Of a stretch of DNA of 64,000 nucleotides, positions 10,233-20,786 are shown in pieces (within the stretch, counting starts at the first letter, position 1; every line of letters begins with the position of its first letter). The position numbers and the translations under genes were made by a program. The stretch covers positions 14,862,501 through 14,926,500 of the forward strand of contig NC_071354.1 in the NCBI RefSeq assembly GCF_943734655.1, read 5' to 3'. This DNA comes from Sabethes cyaneus (lineage: Eukaryota; Arthropoda; Insecta; Diptera; Culicidae). Below the pieces are notes generated by a model. It had not been told where the DNA came from, ran no database searches, and was given only the letters and a program-made list of their open reading frames with translations.

Positions 10233-10948
10233 ACTTTTGGTAATCCACCGTTAGCTTGCAAGAGGTCCAAACGACTCACTTTAAAAAAGCATAAAGCAAA
10301 AAGCATGAAATAACAAATGGCATAGTACATCTAATGGCCGATACACAAATGGTCGAAACACACATGGCCGAATGTATTCGCGATCTTTGACCTGCTCGCT
10401 CGGACTGAACTAAGATATAACTCCTACTCGTCAGCATACCTAGGAAAATGCATGCACCTAAATAGGGGTGTTTTAGGCGGAGGAGCTGCCAATTTCTACC
10501 TTCCATGACCGTTGTTGAAACTCGGTCATTTCGATTTCGACTATTTGTTATTCGGCCATTCGGTCCCAACCCACTGAGACTATGCGAGGGCTAGGGAAAA
10601 CTAACAAAAGTCGGTAGACGGAGGAAAGTGTCTAAACCTAGACAGATCAGCGTCGCCCGCAGTGGAAGGAAGGGTCATAAAATATCTTTTACGGCATTAT
10701 GCCGAAAGGTTCTTTTTCTCTACCAAGTGGTTGCTTATGTTTATGCCATTGTTTTCATGGTAAACCACGTTGTTCCAAAGAGTATTATGCCAAATGAACT
10801 TCTGTTAAATGAGTGGCCCTGGTTCTCATTGTATTGTGCCGAAGCGATGATTGGCTCAAGTGTGTATTAACAGGAAAGCCATGTTTAGTAAATTATGCCT
10901 AATGTTGATTATGCCTATGTATTGAAAAATCTGTGCCACTCCAGAAAG
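10233..10948. repeat. Degenerate 'GGCCGA/ATGCCGAA' word cluster, no gene
   Basis: Short imperfect words such as ATGGCCGAAT, CGGCCATTCGG, TTATGCCGAAAGG, ATTATGCCAAATG and TGTGCCGAAGCG recur about every 15-40 bases without a fixed period. This looks like an old, decayed tandem repeat rather than coding DNA. No convincing ORF. Confidence 0.45.
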
Positions 10949-10950
10949 TA

Positions 10951-11208
10951 CACGGAAAGAAATCCGATTCCACTACCATGAATAAAATCATGAAATCTTA
11001 AAGTTTGAATTGCTGTCAAATCATGACTAAACTTCCATATCAAGCAGCACAAAATCATGAATAAAGTTCATGATTTTGCTTTGTGTTGTACTGCAAGCAG
11101 TTCGTGATATCATGATTATTATTCATGGTGTATTTTCATAAAACATAAGCTAGAAACCTGAAATCATGAGTCATTTTGCGTATTTTGGAGATTAAATTTC
11201 TAACCGTG
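10951..11208. mobile_element. 258-bp MITE with CACGG ends and TA duplication
   Basis: The terminal inverted repeat is CACGG(A/T)(A/T)AGAAAT at both ends, flanked by TA (10949-10950 and 11209-11210). The interior holds several ATCATGA/TCATGAT words in both orientations, including AAATCATGAATAAAGTTCAT, giving hairpin potential. No ORF. The TA duplication suggests the Tc1/mariner superfamily, by inference. Confidence 0.72.
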
Positions 11209-11413
11209 TATAAATTGCTTCATTCATTACTGCAGTGATTTTGCCGCAATCTACCGAAACAAGTCAACCTTAAAGCGTTGTGCGATGTTGTTCTGTGATA
11301 ATCTTTAAGTAGAGAGGTCATTTTCGAAGCTAAATAAAAGCTTTTGTTTTATTAGTAGAGCAAAGTATCTGTCAGATATGAAGTGTTCATAATCAAAATT
11401 TCATGTTGAATTA
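11209..11413. other. No feature seen
   Basis: Short AT-rich spacer between two MITEs. Confidence 0.4.
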
Positions 11414-11621
11414 CAGGGATGGCACAATCACTTTGACTCAATTCACATTCATTTTACAGTATCGTCTCAGTCATGCAGAATTTGGAAAAGTTATATATGG
11501 GACGATTGAAGAACTAGTTATTATCTACAACTTTTCTGAATAAAGTATTGCTGTATGCTGTATCTTTTGTATTTACGGTGCTACAATGCTAGTACCTCTT
11601 TAGTGACTAAGTGAACGTTAA

Positions 11622-11636
11622 TAACTAATTCTACAA
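11622..11636. repeat. Target-site duplication of the LINE, 3' side
   Basis: TAACTAATTCTACAA here is repeated exactly at 14992-15006, on the other side of the LINE. An exact 15-bp duplication points to target-primed insertion, and its identity suggests the insertion is fairly young. Confidence 0.85.
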
Positions 11637-11666
11637 CTTACTTACTTACTTAATTGGCCTAACGTC

Positions 11667-14651
11667 TTATGACAAGGCCTGCGCAGTATAATTTCTCCAT
11701 CTGTTTCGGTCCATGGCAACTGATCTCCAGTTCCGCGGGCACCCAGTGCTCGCCAGATCTCGCTCCACCTGGTCTTGCCACCTCGCTCGCTGTGCCCCTC
11801 TTCGTCTTGTTCCTACCGGATTTGATGCGAAAACCATTTTTGCAGGATAGTTGTCCGGCATTCTAGCAACATGTCCTGCCCAACGTATCCGTCCAGCTTT
11901 AACCACTTTCTGAATACTTGGTTCGCCGTAGAGACGCGCGAGCTCGTGGTTCATTCTTCGCCTCCATACACCGTTCTCTTGCACTCCGCCAAAGATGGTT
12001 CTTAGCACCCGCCGTTCGAAAACTCCGAGTGCTCGTAGGTCCTCTTCTAGCAATGTCCACGTTTCGTGCCCGTAGAGGACAACCGGTCTAATTAGCGTTT
12101 TGTACAGTGTGCACTTTGTACGGGGGCTCAGATTGTTCGACCGCAAGTGTTTGTGGAGTCCGTAGTAGGCCCGACTTCCGCTGATAATACGTCTTTTAAT
12201 CTCACGGCTGGTATTGTTGTCCTCTGTTGCCAGCGAGCCAAGGTATACGAACTCGTCGACTACCTCGAACTCATCCCCGTCGATTACCACGGTGCTGCCC
12301 AAGCGAGCCCTGTCGCGCTCGGTCCCGCCCGCCAGCATATACTTCGTTTTAGACGTATTTATCTGCAATCCAATCTTCTCTGCTTCGCGTTTCAGTCTGG
12401 TGTACTGATCTTCCACCGCCTCAAATGTTCTGCCGACAGCATCCACGTCGTCAGCAAAGCAGATAAATTGACTGGATTTGTTGAAAATCGTGCCCCGCAT
12501 TTCGATCGCCGCTCGCCTTATAACACCTTCAAGCGCAATGTTGAATAGCAGGCAGGAAAGACCATCTCCTTGTCGAAGTCCCCTGCGAGATTCGAATGGG
12601 TCCGACAATCCACCCGAGATTCTCACACAGCACTGGATCCCATCCATCGTAGCCATGATAAGTCTGGTAAGCTTACCCGGAAAGCCGTTTTCGTCCAAAA
12701 TTTTCCATAGCTCTTGTCGGTTTACGCTATCATATGCGGCTTTGAAATCGATGAACAGGTGGTGCGTGGGGACTCGGAATTCGCGGCACTTCTGGAGGAT
12801 CTGCCGCAGGGTGAAGATTTGGTCTGTTGTAGACCGACCCTCCATGAAGCCGGCCTGGTAACTTCCCACAAATCTATTGGCTATTGGCGATAGTCGATGA
12901 AAGAGGACTTGGGACAGCACTTTGTAGGCGGCATTCAGGATAGTGATGGCTCGGTAGTTCTCACAATCCAGCTTATCACCTTTCTTGTAGATAGGGCAGA
13001 TAACCCCGTCTTTCCACTCCTCCGGTAGTCGTTCCGTATCCCAAATCTTGACAATCAATTGATGCAGACAGCCGGCCAACTTGTCCGGGCCCATTTTAAT
13101 AAGTTCCGCTCCAATGCCATCCTTTCCCGCTGCTTTGTTGTTCTTCAGCCGCTGGATGGCTTCTTTAACTTCCCTTATCGATGGGGGTGGCACATCTTCG
13201 TCGCTTGCTGCACCAATGTGGTCACTTCCTCCGCTATCATGGTCTTCCGCCTGCACGCCATTCAGGTGTTCATCGTAGTGCTGCTTCCACCTTTCGATCA
13301 CCGCACGGTCATCAGTCAAGATACCTCCATCTTTATCTCTGCACATTTCGGCCCGCGGCACGAAGCCTTTGCGAGATCCGTTGAGTTTCTGATAGAACTT
13401 CCGTGTGTCGTGAAAGCGGTACAGCTGTTCGAGTTCTTCGCACTCCTTCTCCTCTTGGTGGCGCTTCTTTTCCTTGAAGAGTCGGGTTTGCTGCCTCCGC
13501 TTCTGTTTGTATCGCTCCACATTCTGACGGGTGGCTCTACGCAGCATTTGTACCCGCGCTGCGTTCTTCTCATTCAATATCTGCTGGCATTCCTCGTCAA
13601 ACCATTCGTTACGTCGATTCGGTGCCACACTGCCTAGGACGTTCTCCGCTACGCTGTTAATGGCTGTTTTCACGGCATTCCAACAGTCTTCAAGAGGGGC
13701 TTCATCCAGCTCTCCCTCTTCCGGCAGCGCGGTTTCGAGAGATAACGCGTAGTTTTCGGCGACCTCTGGTTGCTTCAGTCGCGCTAGATTATACCGTGGC
13801 GGGCGGCGGTATCGTATGTTGTTCACAACCGATAGTTTTTGACGTATCCTTACCATCACTAGGTAGTGGTCCGAATCAATGTTAGCGCCCGGATAGGTTC
13901 TGACGTCGATAATGTCTGAAAAGTGCCGACCATCTATCAGAACGTGGTCGATTTGTGATTCTGTTTGGTTGGGTGATCTCCAGGTGTACCGATGGTAGAG
14001 GTTATGCTGGAAGAAGGTACTACGTATGGCCATGTTCTTGGAGGCGGCGAAGTCGACAAGTCTTAGGCCGTTTTCGTTCGTTTGCGGGTGAGCGCTGAAC
14101 CGTCCAATCACCGGTTTGAATTCCTCCTCCTGACCAACCTGAGCATTACAGTCCCCGATGATAATTTTGACATCATGTCTTGGGCAGCGGTCGTATTCAC
14201 GCTCCAACTGCGCGTAGAATTCGTCTTTGTCATCATCGGTACTTCCGAGGTGAGGGCTGTGCACGTTAATTATGCTTATATTGAAGAATCGGCCCTTGAT
14301 TCTTAATCTGCACATTCGGGGGTTGATCGGCCACCACCCGATCACCCGCTTCTGCATCTCGCCCATCACTATAAAAGCTGTGCCCAGCTCGTGTGTATTG
14401 CCGCAGCTCTGGTAGATGGTATGACCATCTCTATACGTACGTACCATCGTTCCTTTCCAGCATACCTCCTGCAGCGCTACGATGTCGAACTTGCGGCTCT
14501 TCACTTCTTTAGAAAGCACGTGGGTACTTCCGAGGAAATTTAGAGACCGACAGTTCCATGTTCCTAATTTCCAATCGTTAGTCCGTTTTCGTCGCCTGGG
14601 TCTTTGCCGATTGTTCCGATTAGAGTTATTATTATTACTTACGGAGTCCAT
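11667..14651 (-). CDS. APE-type endonuclease/reverse transcriptase (994 aa)
   Basis: An uninterrupted 994-residue protein that should nick target DNA and reverse-transcribe the element RNA. The N-terminus is Asn/Arg/Lys-rich (to about residue 25). The apurinic endonuclease domain spans about 28-275, with TWNCRSL, ALQEVCW, IINVHSPH, IIGDCNAQVG, SQIDHVLIDG and the final SDHYLVM. A charged linker of about 300-450 follows. The RT domain spans about 500-780, with GVICPIYKKGD, YQAGFMEGRSTTDQIF, LFIDFKAAYDSVNR, the GLRQGDGLSC motif and catalytic FADDVD. A C-terminal part carries YGHETWTLLEEDLRALGVFE and a Trp-rich end. All expected catalytic residues are present. The start ATG overlaps the upstream short ORF by 17 bases. 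The length matches RTE ORF2 proteins, and the lack of stops suggests recent activity. Confidence 0.93.
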   Translation of the reverse strand: MDSVSNNNNSNRNNRQRPRRRKRTNDWKLGTWNCRSLNFLGSTHVLSKEVKSRKFDIVALQEVCWKGTMVRTYRDGHTIYQSCGNTHELGTAFIVMGEMQKRVIGWWPINPRMCRLRIKGRFFNISIINVHSPHLGSTDDDKDEFYAQLEREYDRCPRHDVKIIIGDCNAQVGQEEEFKPVIGRFSAHPQTNENGLRLVDFAASKNMAIRSTFFQHNLYHRYTWRSPNQTESQIDHVLIDGRHFSDIIDVRTYPGANIDSDHYLVMVRIRQKLSVVNNIRYRRPPRYNLARLKQPEVAENYALSLETALPEEGELDEAPLEDCWNAVKTAINSVAENVLGSVAPNRRNEWFDEECQQILNEKNAARVQMLRRATRQNVERYKQKRRQQTRLFKEKKRHQEEKECEELEQLYRFHDTRKFYQKLNGSRKGFVPRAEMCRDKDGGILTDDRAVIERWKQHYDEHLNGVQAEDHDSGGSDHIGAASDEDVPPPSIREVKEAIQRLKNNKAAGKDGIGAELIKMGPDKLAGCLHQLIVKIWDTERLPEEWKDGVICPIYKKGDKLDCENYRAITILNAAYKVLSQVLFHRLSPIANRFVGSYQAGFMEGRSTTDQIFTLRQILQKCREFRVPTHHLFIDFKAAYDSVNRQELWKILDENGFPGKLTRLIMATMDGIQCCVRISGGLSDPFESRRGLRQGDGLSCLLFNIALEGVIRRAAIEMRGTIFNKSSQFICFADDVDAVGRTFEAVEDQYTRLKREAEKIGLQINTSKTKYMLAGGTERDRARLGSTVVIDGDEFEVVDEFVYLGSLATEDNNTSREIKRRIISGSRAYYGLHKHLRSNNLSPRTKCTLYKTLIRPVVLYGHETWTLLEEDLRALGVFERRVLRTIFGGVQENGVWRRRMNHELARLYGEPSIQKVVKAGRIRWAGHVARMPDNYPAKMVFASNPVGTRRRGAQRARWQDQVERDLASTGCPRNWRSVAMDRNRWRNYTAQALS

Positions 14652-14919
14652 TGCTTTGGTTTTTTTTGTGGTTCAGGCTTGCAAAGCCCGCAACCAACCC
14701 CACAGTATCGCCGGAGGGCCAACGTAGCTCGAAGGAGCCCTCCCCCCCGGTCAGCATACGACCTTGGTTTCCACCGGGGTTGGTTACCCGATCTCCACCC
14801 GAGGTTGCTCGTATCCCGGCTGGTACCACGAGGAGGTTGGGGTAGGAGTTGCTAGGTAAGAGGCTATGAACCACTGTGGGGTCTATTTTATGCCCAGTGC
14901 ACAAGGCACCGATGGTACG
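14635..14919 (-). CDS. Short ORF1-like frame upstream of and overlapping the RT ORF
   Basis: From ATG at 14919 (MRTIGALCTG...) this frame encodes 94 residues and stops at TAA 17 bases inside the RT ORF. The open frame also extends a little further upstream without ATG. It includes GDRVTNPGGNQGRMLTGGEG and is Gly/Pro-rich, with no zinc knuckle or coiled coil. RTE elements are known to carry very short ORF1 frames that touch ORF2, so this may be the counterpart, with ORF2 translated by re-initiation. Alternatively it is a structured leader with chance openness. The 37.2-kb relative keeps part of the same nucleotide sequence. Confidence 0.45.
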   Translation of the reverse strand, partial: RTIGALCTGHKIDPTVVHSLLPSNSYPNLLVVPAGIRATSGGDRVTNPGGNQGRMLTGGEGSFELRWPSGDTVGLVAGFASLNHKKNQSNGLRK

Positions 14920-14991
14920 CATTACCAAGCCATTTACCAGCCTAATAATTCTAACAAATTCCAAATTCCAAACAAATTCAAATAATAAGCC

Positions 14992-15006
14992 TAACTAATT
15001 CTACAA
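14992..15006. repeat. Target-site duplication of the LINE, 5' side
   Basis: Exact match to 11622-11636 (TAACTAATTCTACAA). The sequence belongs to the MITE arm, so the LINE inserted into the MITE. Confidence 0.85.
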
Positions 15007-15098
15007 ATGTTCCATAAAAAACTTTGTCAAATTTTTCTTAGCTGAGACGGTACTGTCAAATGAATGTGAATTGAGTCAAAGTGATCGTGCCATCCCTG

Positions 15099-15960
15099 CT
15101 GCATTATAATGCAGTCGTTCGGATTTGTCGTCACGGTATGCGGCAGATTTTATTTCTCGCTTTATACCTTCTGCTTACAGTTGATTTCCTCGTTCTTGTT
15201 ATCTCTTTTCACAACTACCTACTATTTCAAATTTAACAACAGCACAAAAACATAATAGCAGAGTAGCAAAAATAATAAAAGTTCAACCACATCCGAAGGA
15301 GAAGCTCACTTGTTTTGAACGTCGTTAGATTTGATAGTCCTGCGGGGACACCAAGTGTCTGTCAACCTACCATACCATAAGCACTACTGCACTAGAAAGA
15401 CGACTTAGCGTATAGCGGATCCCAAAGCTCAAACAATCTATTTTACCGCCAAAAGCACCGTTGTAAACGGTCACAGTGCCATTTTAATCCTGTTTTCCAC
15501 TCTCGACGAGATAGCCATCATCAATGCACTGTGTACCGACTACCTCCCAGCGTGGGTTGCCTTTGTGTGGAGAAAGAAACCGAAACCAATCTTTGTAATA
15601 ACAAACAAGCTATAAAATCATTCAACCAACCACCTGTTTGGAGCCATCCTCCAAAGTCAGCAGAACACCGCACCTGCGGGGATGCTTTTACAGAACAAAA
15701 TCGTTGCAGAGTATTTTGTTGAATTTTTTTGTTCGTTTCTTGACAAAAATAATACAATTTCAGCAAACTTGACTCAATTTTAGATAAAATCTTTCTGGGC
15801 TGGTTGTTATCATCAAACCAGCCAATTTCCGGAAGCATTTTTTAGCGTGCAAATTTTGTTCTTCTGTTATGTGAGCTGCTAGATTGGACTTTTATAATTA
15901 TGTTTTGGTACCGCGGCTAACCAACCGGATTCTTTCCGACGGAAGTCCCAGCAGGATGTT
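15099..15960. other. No gene recognised
   Basis: Mixed-composition DNA with small frames of 60-105 codons on both strands and no domain or splice support. Nothing repetitive was identified. Confidence 0.4.
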
Positions 15961-15984
15961 TAGATGTTTTCGCACCTTTTTGCC

Positions 15985-16121
15985 TTTCTACTATATAAAT
16001 ATATAGTATAAAGGTATAGAAATCACTTGGAAAACCGGAAATGGAAAGAAGGTCCTGCGGGCCGAATGTTATATACCATTCGACTCAATTTCGAAAACTG
16101 AGCATTTTCTGTGTGTGTGTA

Positions 16122-16163
<42 letters not shown>

Positions 16164-16640
16164 TGTGTGTGTGTATGTGACGCTTTTAATCTCACTCACT
16201 TTTCTCGGAGATGGCTGGACCGATTTTAATGTTCTTAGTGTCAAATGAAAGGTCTAGGTGTCCCATTGGTCGCTATTGAATTTCATACTGATCGGACTTT
16301 TAGTTCAAAAGTTATGTATAAAAATACGAAAAATATGGGACTTCATTATCTCATAGGTCTCTTAACCGATTTGAACAATATTGATTGCATATGAAAGAGG
16401 AGCCTTGCAAACCCTTAACTTCCAAATTTCATGACGATTGGACTTGTAGTTTGAAAGTTACATAAAGAAATGTGAAAAAATAGTATTTAAAACATATTTA
16501 TGTAACATATAAGCATTAATTTAATGAAAAACATCACACATTTTATGATTATTTGAAAATTACTGCTGAGATCTATCAAACGAAACCGAGTTATTTAAAA
16601 TCGGACGGTTCATTCAAAAGTTATTCAAACTTTAACACTT
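15985..16640 (+). repeat. Dispersed repeat with terminal hairpin and (GT)n
   Basis: It begins with a hairpin (CTTTCTACTATATAA pairing with ATATAGTATAAAGG), then a GC-rich patch (GGTCCTGCGGGCCGAA), a GTTATATACCATTCGACTCA box, a (GT)n run at 16111-16178, and a body. The body repeats ATTTCATACTGATCGGACTT-like and TTCAAAAGTTATG-like words about three times. The same order of parts appears on the opposite strand at 32.1-32.9 kb. It is non-coding. It may be a non-autonomous element with a conserved end, but the superfamily is not clear. Confidence 0.6.
16111..16178. repeat. (GT)n microsatellite
   Basis: A GT dinucleotide run with a few TATG interruptions, inside the terminal-hairpin repeat. A CA run sits at the matching place in the opposite-strand relative. 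Confidence 0.9.
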
Positions 16641-16723
16641 AAGCACCGTAAATTAAACCGTTAAAACGTGTGAAATCAAAACATATCAATCAAATGTTGA
16701 TTGTATTCAATGTATGAGATGTG

Positions 16724-16971
16724 TGTGATGTATGTGTGTATGTATGTATGTATGTATGTATGAATGTATGCATGTATGTATGTATGTATGTATGTATGTA
16801 TGTATGTATGTATGTATGTATGTATGTATGTATGTATGTATGTATGTATGTATGTATGTATGTATGTATGTATGTATGTATGTATGTATGTATGTATGTA
16901 TGTATGTATGTATGTATGTATGTATGTATGTATGTATGTATGTGTGTATGTATGTATGTATGTATGTATGT
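16724..16971. repeat. (TATG)n microsatellite
   Basis: About 60 tandem copies of the tetramer GTAT with rare variants (GTGT, GAAT, GCAT) concentrated near the ends. Frames of alternating Met-Tyr-Val-Cys or His-Thr-Tyr-Ile type are artefacts. Confidence 0.95.
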
Positions 16972-17071
16972 GATGACAATTTGCAATTTTAAAATTTGCA
17001 ATGAAATTCAAGAAAAGTGAGAAACATGTCAATTGTCTGAAGTTTTTGAAGCCTCTTAGTGGAATACGAAC

Positions 17072-17267
17072 TCTGACATTAAAGAAAAGAAAAAACTTTT
17101 ACCGACTAAATTCCACTATTTAATATTTATTCGCGACAGATACGTATACGCTTTGAAATAAGACACTGATGAAGCCTGCACGTCGTAGGTGAACTACGTA
17201 TCTGTTCCAAATAAATATTAAATAGTGGGATTCAATCGAAAAGTTTTTTCTTTTCTTTGATTTCAGA
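17072..17267. mobile_element. Foldback element, about 65-bp arms
   Basis: The left arm runs TCTGACATTAAAGAAAAG, then AAATTCCACTATTTAATATT and ACAGATACGTA. The right arm is its reverse complement with a few changes. The loop contains GATGAAGCCTGCACGTCGTA, matching the repeat at 2.6 kb. No ORF. This copy shows that the 2.6-kb repeat is one arm of a hairpin-forming element. Confidence 0.68.
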
Positions 17268-17694
17268 TTTCAATTGTCATTTTCTTCGCTTGCTGTTACT
17301 CACAATTGTACAAGAAAAGCAAAAAGCGAAGAAAAGCAGTTTATTTAAGCATGTAGGTATAGTGGTGTATAGAATCAAAAATACTAGTGAGTTGATTTTT
17401 CCAAATAAATTTGTACAAATTCCAAACAAATTCTGCGCATCAATAGATGCTCTTTTCAATCAATAGATACTAAGGCTTAGAAATGTTATATGAAAAATAG
17501 GAAGTAAACGTTGCACGGTAGAAATTTTGTAAGATTTGTTTTCGTTAGTGATATTTTAAAGGACAGATGTCTTATGTCATGTATCATGTTTTAATAAATA
17601 AAAGCACTGGGAATCATATCGATCGTATTTCCCATTCTCAAGCATGTTTATGGCGCAGCTTTGGCACTATTTTTCGACCTCATCTTGTTTTCCT
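17268..17694. other. No gene recognised
   Basis: AT-rich spacer. A 69-codon + frame starting at 17257 lacks any support. Confidence 0.4.
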
Positions 17695-18155
17695 AACCCT
17701 CTAACATTGTAAAAACGATGCGATCAAGCTAATGACTATCTTTTCATGAAAGTACATTCAAAAGAAGCTTAAGTTTTGATTTTCATGCAAAAATAATTAT
17801 CTGAAGGAGTGCTAGCTAAGAAATAGTTCCATTTCTCGTTTTCATATCTAATGCTCTATTTAGTAATTTTTTTGTAATTCAGATATATTGCAAAATTGAA
17901 GCCAAGCAAACCAATAGTAAAATTTTGAGATCAATCATTTTGTTGTAGATATCCTTTTTCTTCAAAAGCGAAATATAATAATAATTTTTCTGAACTCTTG
18001 ATTTTCAAAGATGCTAACTTTTGAATGCCTGGTATTAATATTAAAATATCAAAAAATCTGCTATGAACAAATACTTCATATTGTCAATTCAAAACAAGTT
18101 TCGTATGTGGCTCTGAAGCCCGAAAGTAGACGTCTGTAGACTCGTTAGAGGGTTA
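17695..18155. mobile_element. MITE-like element with TAACCCTCTAAC ends
   Basis: TAACCCTCTAAC at the left and its inverse, GTTAGAGGGTTA, at the right bound a 461-bp AT-rich segment without an ORF. The terminal match is about 12 bp and no convincing target duplication was found, so the boundaries are tentative. Confidence 0.45.
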
Positions 18156-18756
18156 ATTTCTAATTTTCTATACATATTCATTCAAGTCTGTAAAAATTAT
18201 CTTTTGTGTTTACATTATTTTTCTATAAATATTATAAAACTAAATAAGGTGTTCATCAAGTAACATAAATGACGCTTACATGTATTTACGCACCCAAGGA
18301 AAGAAAATATAATTATTTTTCACAATACGTTGTGAATTTTACTGGCAAATAAGGATTTTGAGGAATACGGAACGGATATTTAAAAATATAGTCTAATATA
18401 ACATCTATACATCTACAATTAAGTTCCTGAGAAATTAAATAATGATTATTGTGGCAGTAGAAAGGCTAGGTCACGCCGCTAGGTGGATTAATTCGGGTTT
18501 TTGTTATTTGATAGCCTGTCAACTATAGACTAGACGGTGTAAAGAAAAGTGGCACGCCAAGTGTGAAGCCAAATCAAATCATAATTTTAACTTATGAAGT
18601 AAATAAACAAATATGTTTACATTTTTGCACAGAATAAGTGGTGTGGTGCTTTTTTGTTTTGATTGCTTCAATTAATTTCTCTTAGTTTATTAAAATTGGA
18701 GAAAAAATAAAAATGTGTGAAATTTAATCAATTCTATCTAGATCTAATCGGGTAGC
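18156..18756. other. No gene recognised
   Basis: AT-rich sequence with no long frame or clear repeat. Confidence 0.4.
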
Positions 18757-18844
18757 CACTAGCGTGCCCAGACATAGACGAAAGGTGGGGTATGCGACTT
18801 TTCAGAAGAATACCTACTCATTACAAAATTTCCAACCGACTAGA

Positions 18845-19445
18845 TTGAAAATTCCGGACTTTCGGATGGATTTAAAATCAAAGTTGGAATTGGACTCGAA
18901 ATCGGACTTGACATAGGGCATTCCATTAGACTTGAATGTGGACTAACTTGGGTTTAAGGCGTTGCTTCAAATTGAACTGAAAATTGGACTTAAAATTTGA
19001 TTTGAAATCAGACTTACATTTGGAATGAATTGGACTGGCAGTTTTACTTGGCATTAGACATAAAATCAGACTTAAAACAGAATTCCAAGTTTCTTTAGAC
19101 TTGGAGTTGAATTCGAAATTGAAGTTGAAATGTTACTTTAAATTGGATTTGAAACTAAGATCAAAGTTAAACTTAAATTTGGAATCGAACTTGCATTTGA
19201 AAATGAACGTAAATTGGATTCAAATTGGACTTGAGGTTAGGTTAGACTAATAATTGAAATCCACTTTAAATTGAACCTAAAATTGGAATTATTACAGACT
19301 TGAATTTGGGCCTAAAATCGGACAAGCAAACTTGAAATTGCACTTGACAATGCATATTAAATTATATTCCAATTTGACTAATTTGAACTTAAAATTTGAT
19401 TTCAAACTGAACATGACCACGAAATTGGACACAAAAATTTTACTG
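18845..19445 (+). repeat. Degenerate tandem 'TTGGACTTGAAATC' array
   Basis: Roughly 12-bp words of the form (A/T)TTGGACTTGAAAT(C/T) recur for about 600 bases with many point changes and variable spacing. No coding potential. The same words appear at 22.8-23.1 kb and, inverted, at 45.4-45.6 kb and 52.4-52.5 kb. Confidence 0.8.
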
Positions 19446-20786
19446 GGAATTGAAATTGATATTTTCCGTCCAATTCTCTTTCACGTTTTACCTCTTTTCT
19501 GTTTTACCTCTTTTCTCTTTTCTTCTCTTTTCTTCTCTTTTCTAGTCACGTTTTTCCACTTTTTGTTCAGTTTTGCTTTTTTTTGTTTCTTACTTCCTGT
19601 TTCATTGTTCCATTTTTCTTCGTTTCCAGTTCCTTTTATTCCCATTTTCAGCACCATTTTTTCAGATGTTTTTCACTTGTGTTTTGTTTTTTCCTTCTCC
19701 GTTTTTGCTCTTCTATTTTTCCCTTTGTAGATTTCGCCGTTTTCTAATCCCTTTTATTTCCTTTCTTTCGGATATTCCGTTTCCCTCTTTTTGATACTCC
19801 GTTTTTCTATATTTTCTGTCTTTTTATTCTGATGTTGACTTGCTTTTATTTCTTCAATCTCCGATTTTCCTGTTTTTCATCTTTTTTTCTACCGTTTTAC
19901 CTCCTTCTTTAGTCCGTTTTTCATGGTTTTCTTTCCTTCTTTTTCTATCCTATTCCGTATTTCCTCTTTTGTGTCTCACCTTCCTTTTTTCTGTCCGCTC
20001 TTTGTTATCTCTTTGTTCATTTTCTCTTCTGTTCTCCTCATCTATTGTTTCGTTCTTTGTCATTTTTTGCCCATTTCGGACTTTTTTCTTCTATTTCTCG
20101 GTCCTAGTGTTCATCTGCTTCCGCTTTTTAACTCCTCTTCTATCTCGTTCTTCGTTCGTTTTTTCGTTCATCTATTCCGTTCTTTCTCTTATTATGTGCT
20201 ACGAGGAAACTTCTCTTTTGTTTACCTTTTCCGTTCATCCCTTTTGCCTTCTGTTTCTATTTTTTTCTCCTCATTTTATTTTCTCTCTGTCCGGTTTTTA
20301 TCTCTTTTTGTTCGCGTTTATCCGTTCTCCTTCTCCCGTATTTTCTGTTTCTTTTCCTGCTCTCGTTTTACTTTTTCCACCTTTTTTTGTCCCATTTTTC
20401 CTAGTTTTTTCTGTCTAGTTTTCCCTTCTATTTTGTCCTCCCATCCGTTTTATTCATTTTTTTTCGTTTTTACTGCTTTTTCTGGAGAGCAGCATTTTCC
20501 ACTTCTTTTGTCCCGTTTTTTCATTTTTTTCGATCTATTTTCTGGGTTAATTGTCACTTTTCTTCATTTCCCTTTTTTCTTTTTTGTCTTGTATTTCCTG
20601 TTCCGTTGTTTCGTTTTTCTTCGTTAACTGTCCTTTTTTTCATACTTTTAGTCCTGTTCTACCATGCAACAGGTCGTTTTGTACTCCCTATCCCGTTTTT
20701 AGTCTTTTTTCAACTCTTTATTTTCTTTGCTTCTCGATTTCGTCTTCGCCTGTATCGTTTTACCCTCTTTTTGAAGCTCCGTTTCT

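Larger units (their letters stand above)
11637..14991 (-). mobile_element. Structurally complete RTE-like non-LTR retrotransposon
   Basis: A 3.35-kb element on the minus strand bounded by an exact 15-bp target duplication. In element order it has a 5' leader, a short ORF overlapping the next start, one long APE/RT ORF, almost no 3' UTR, and a tail of TAAG repeats instead of poly(A) (on + strand CTTACTTACTTACTTAA at 11637-11653). A single APE/RT protein, a very short 3' end and a microsatellite-like tail are hallmarks of RTE-clade elements. The clade assignment rests on this architecture and motif style. Broken relatives occur at 37.2 kb and 59.6-64 kb. Confidence 0.82.
11414..15098. mobile_element. 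Foldback MITE split by an RTE-like LINE
   Basis: The left arm (11414-11636) begins CAGGGATGGCACAATCACTT. The right arm (14992-15098) ends with its reverse complement. Between them lies a 3.35-kb LINE. The left arm includes ATCTTTTGTATTTACGGTGC and the hairpin CTAGTACCTCTTTAGTGACT seen at the tip of related elements. A truncated copy of the same family lies at 59.2-59.6 kb. I could not identify a clear target duplication for the MITE itself. Confidence 0.75.

Noticed and set aside
12147..13637. Plus-strand frames of 127-192 codons
   Set aside because: Antisense shadows of the RT/APE coding sequence.
16676..17032. Met-Tyr-Val-Cys and His-Thr-Tyr-Ile repeat frames
   Set aside because: Artefacts of the TATG microsatellite.
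19840..20627. Long hydrophobic + frames resembling membrane proteins
   Set aside because: Phe/Ser/Leu content follows directly from T/C-rich DNA; overlapping frames are equally 'hydrophobic' and MITEs interrupt the tract.
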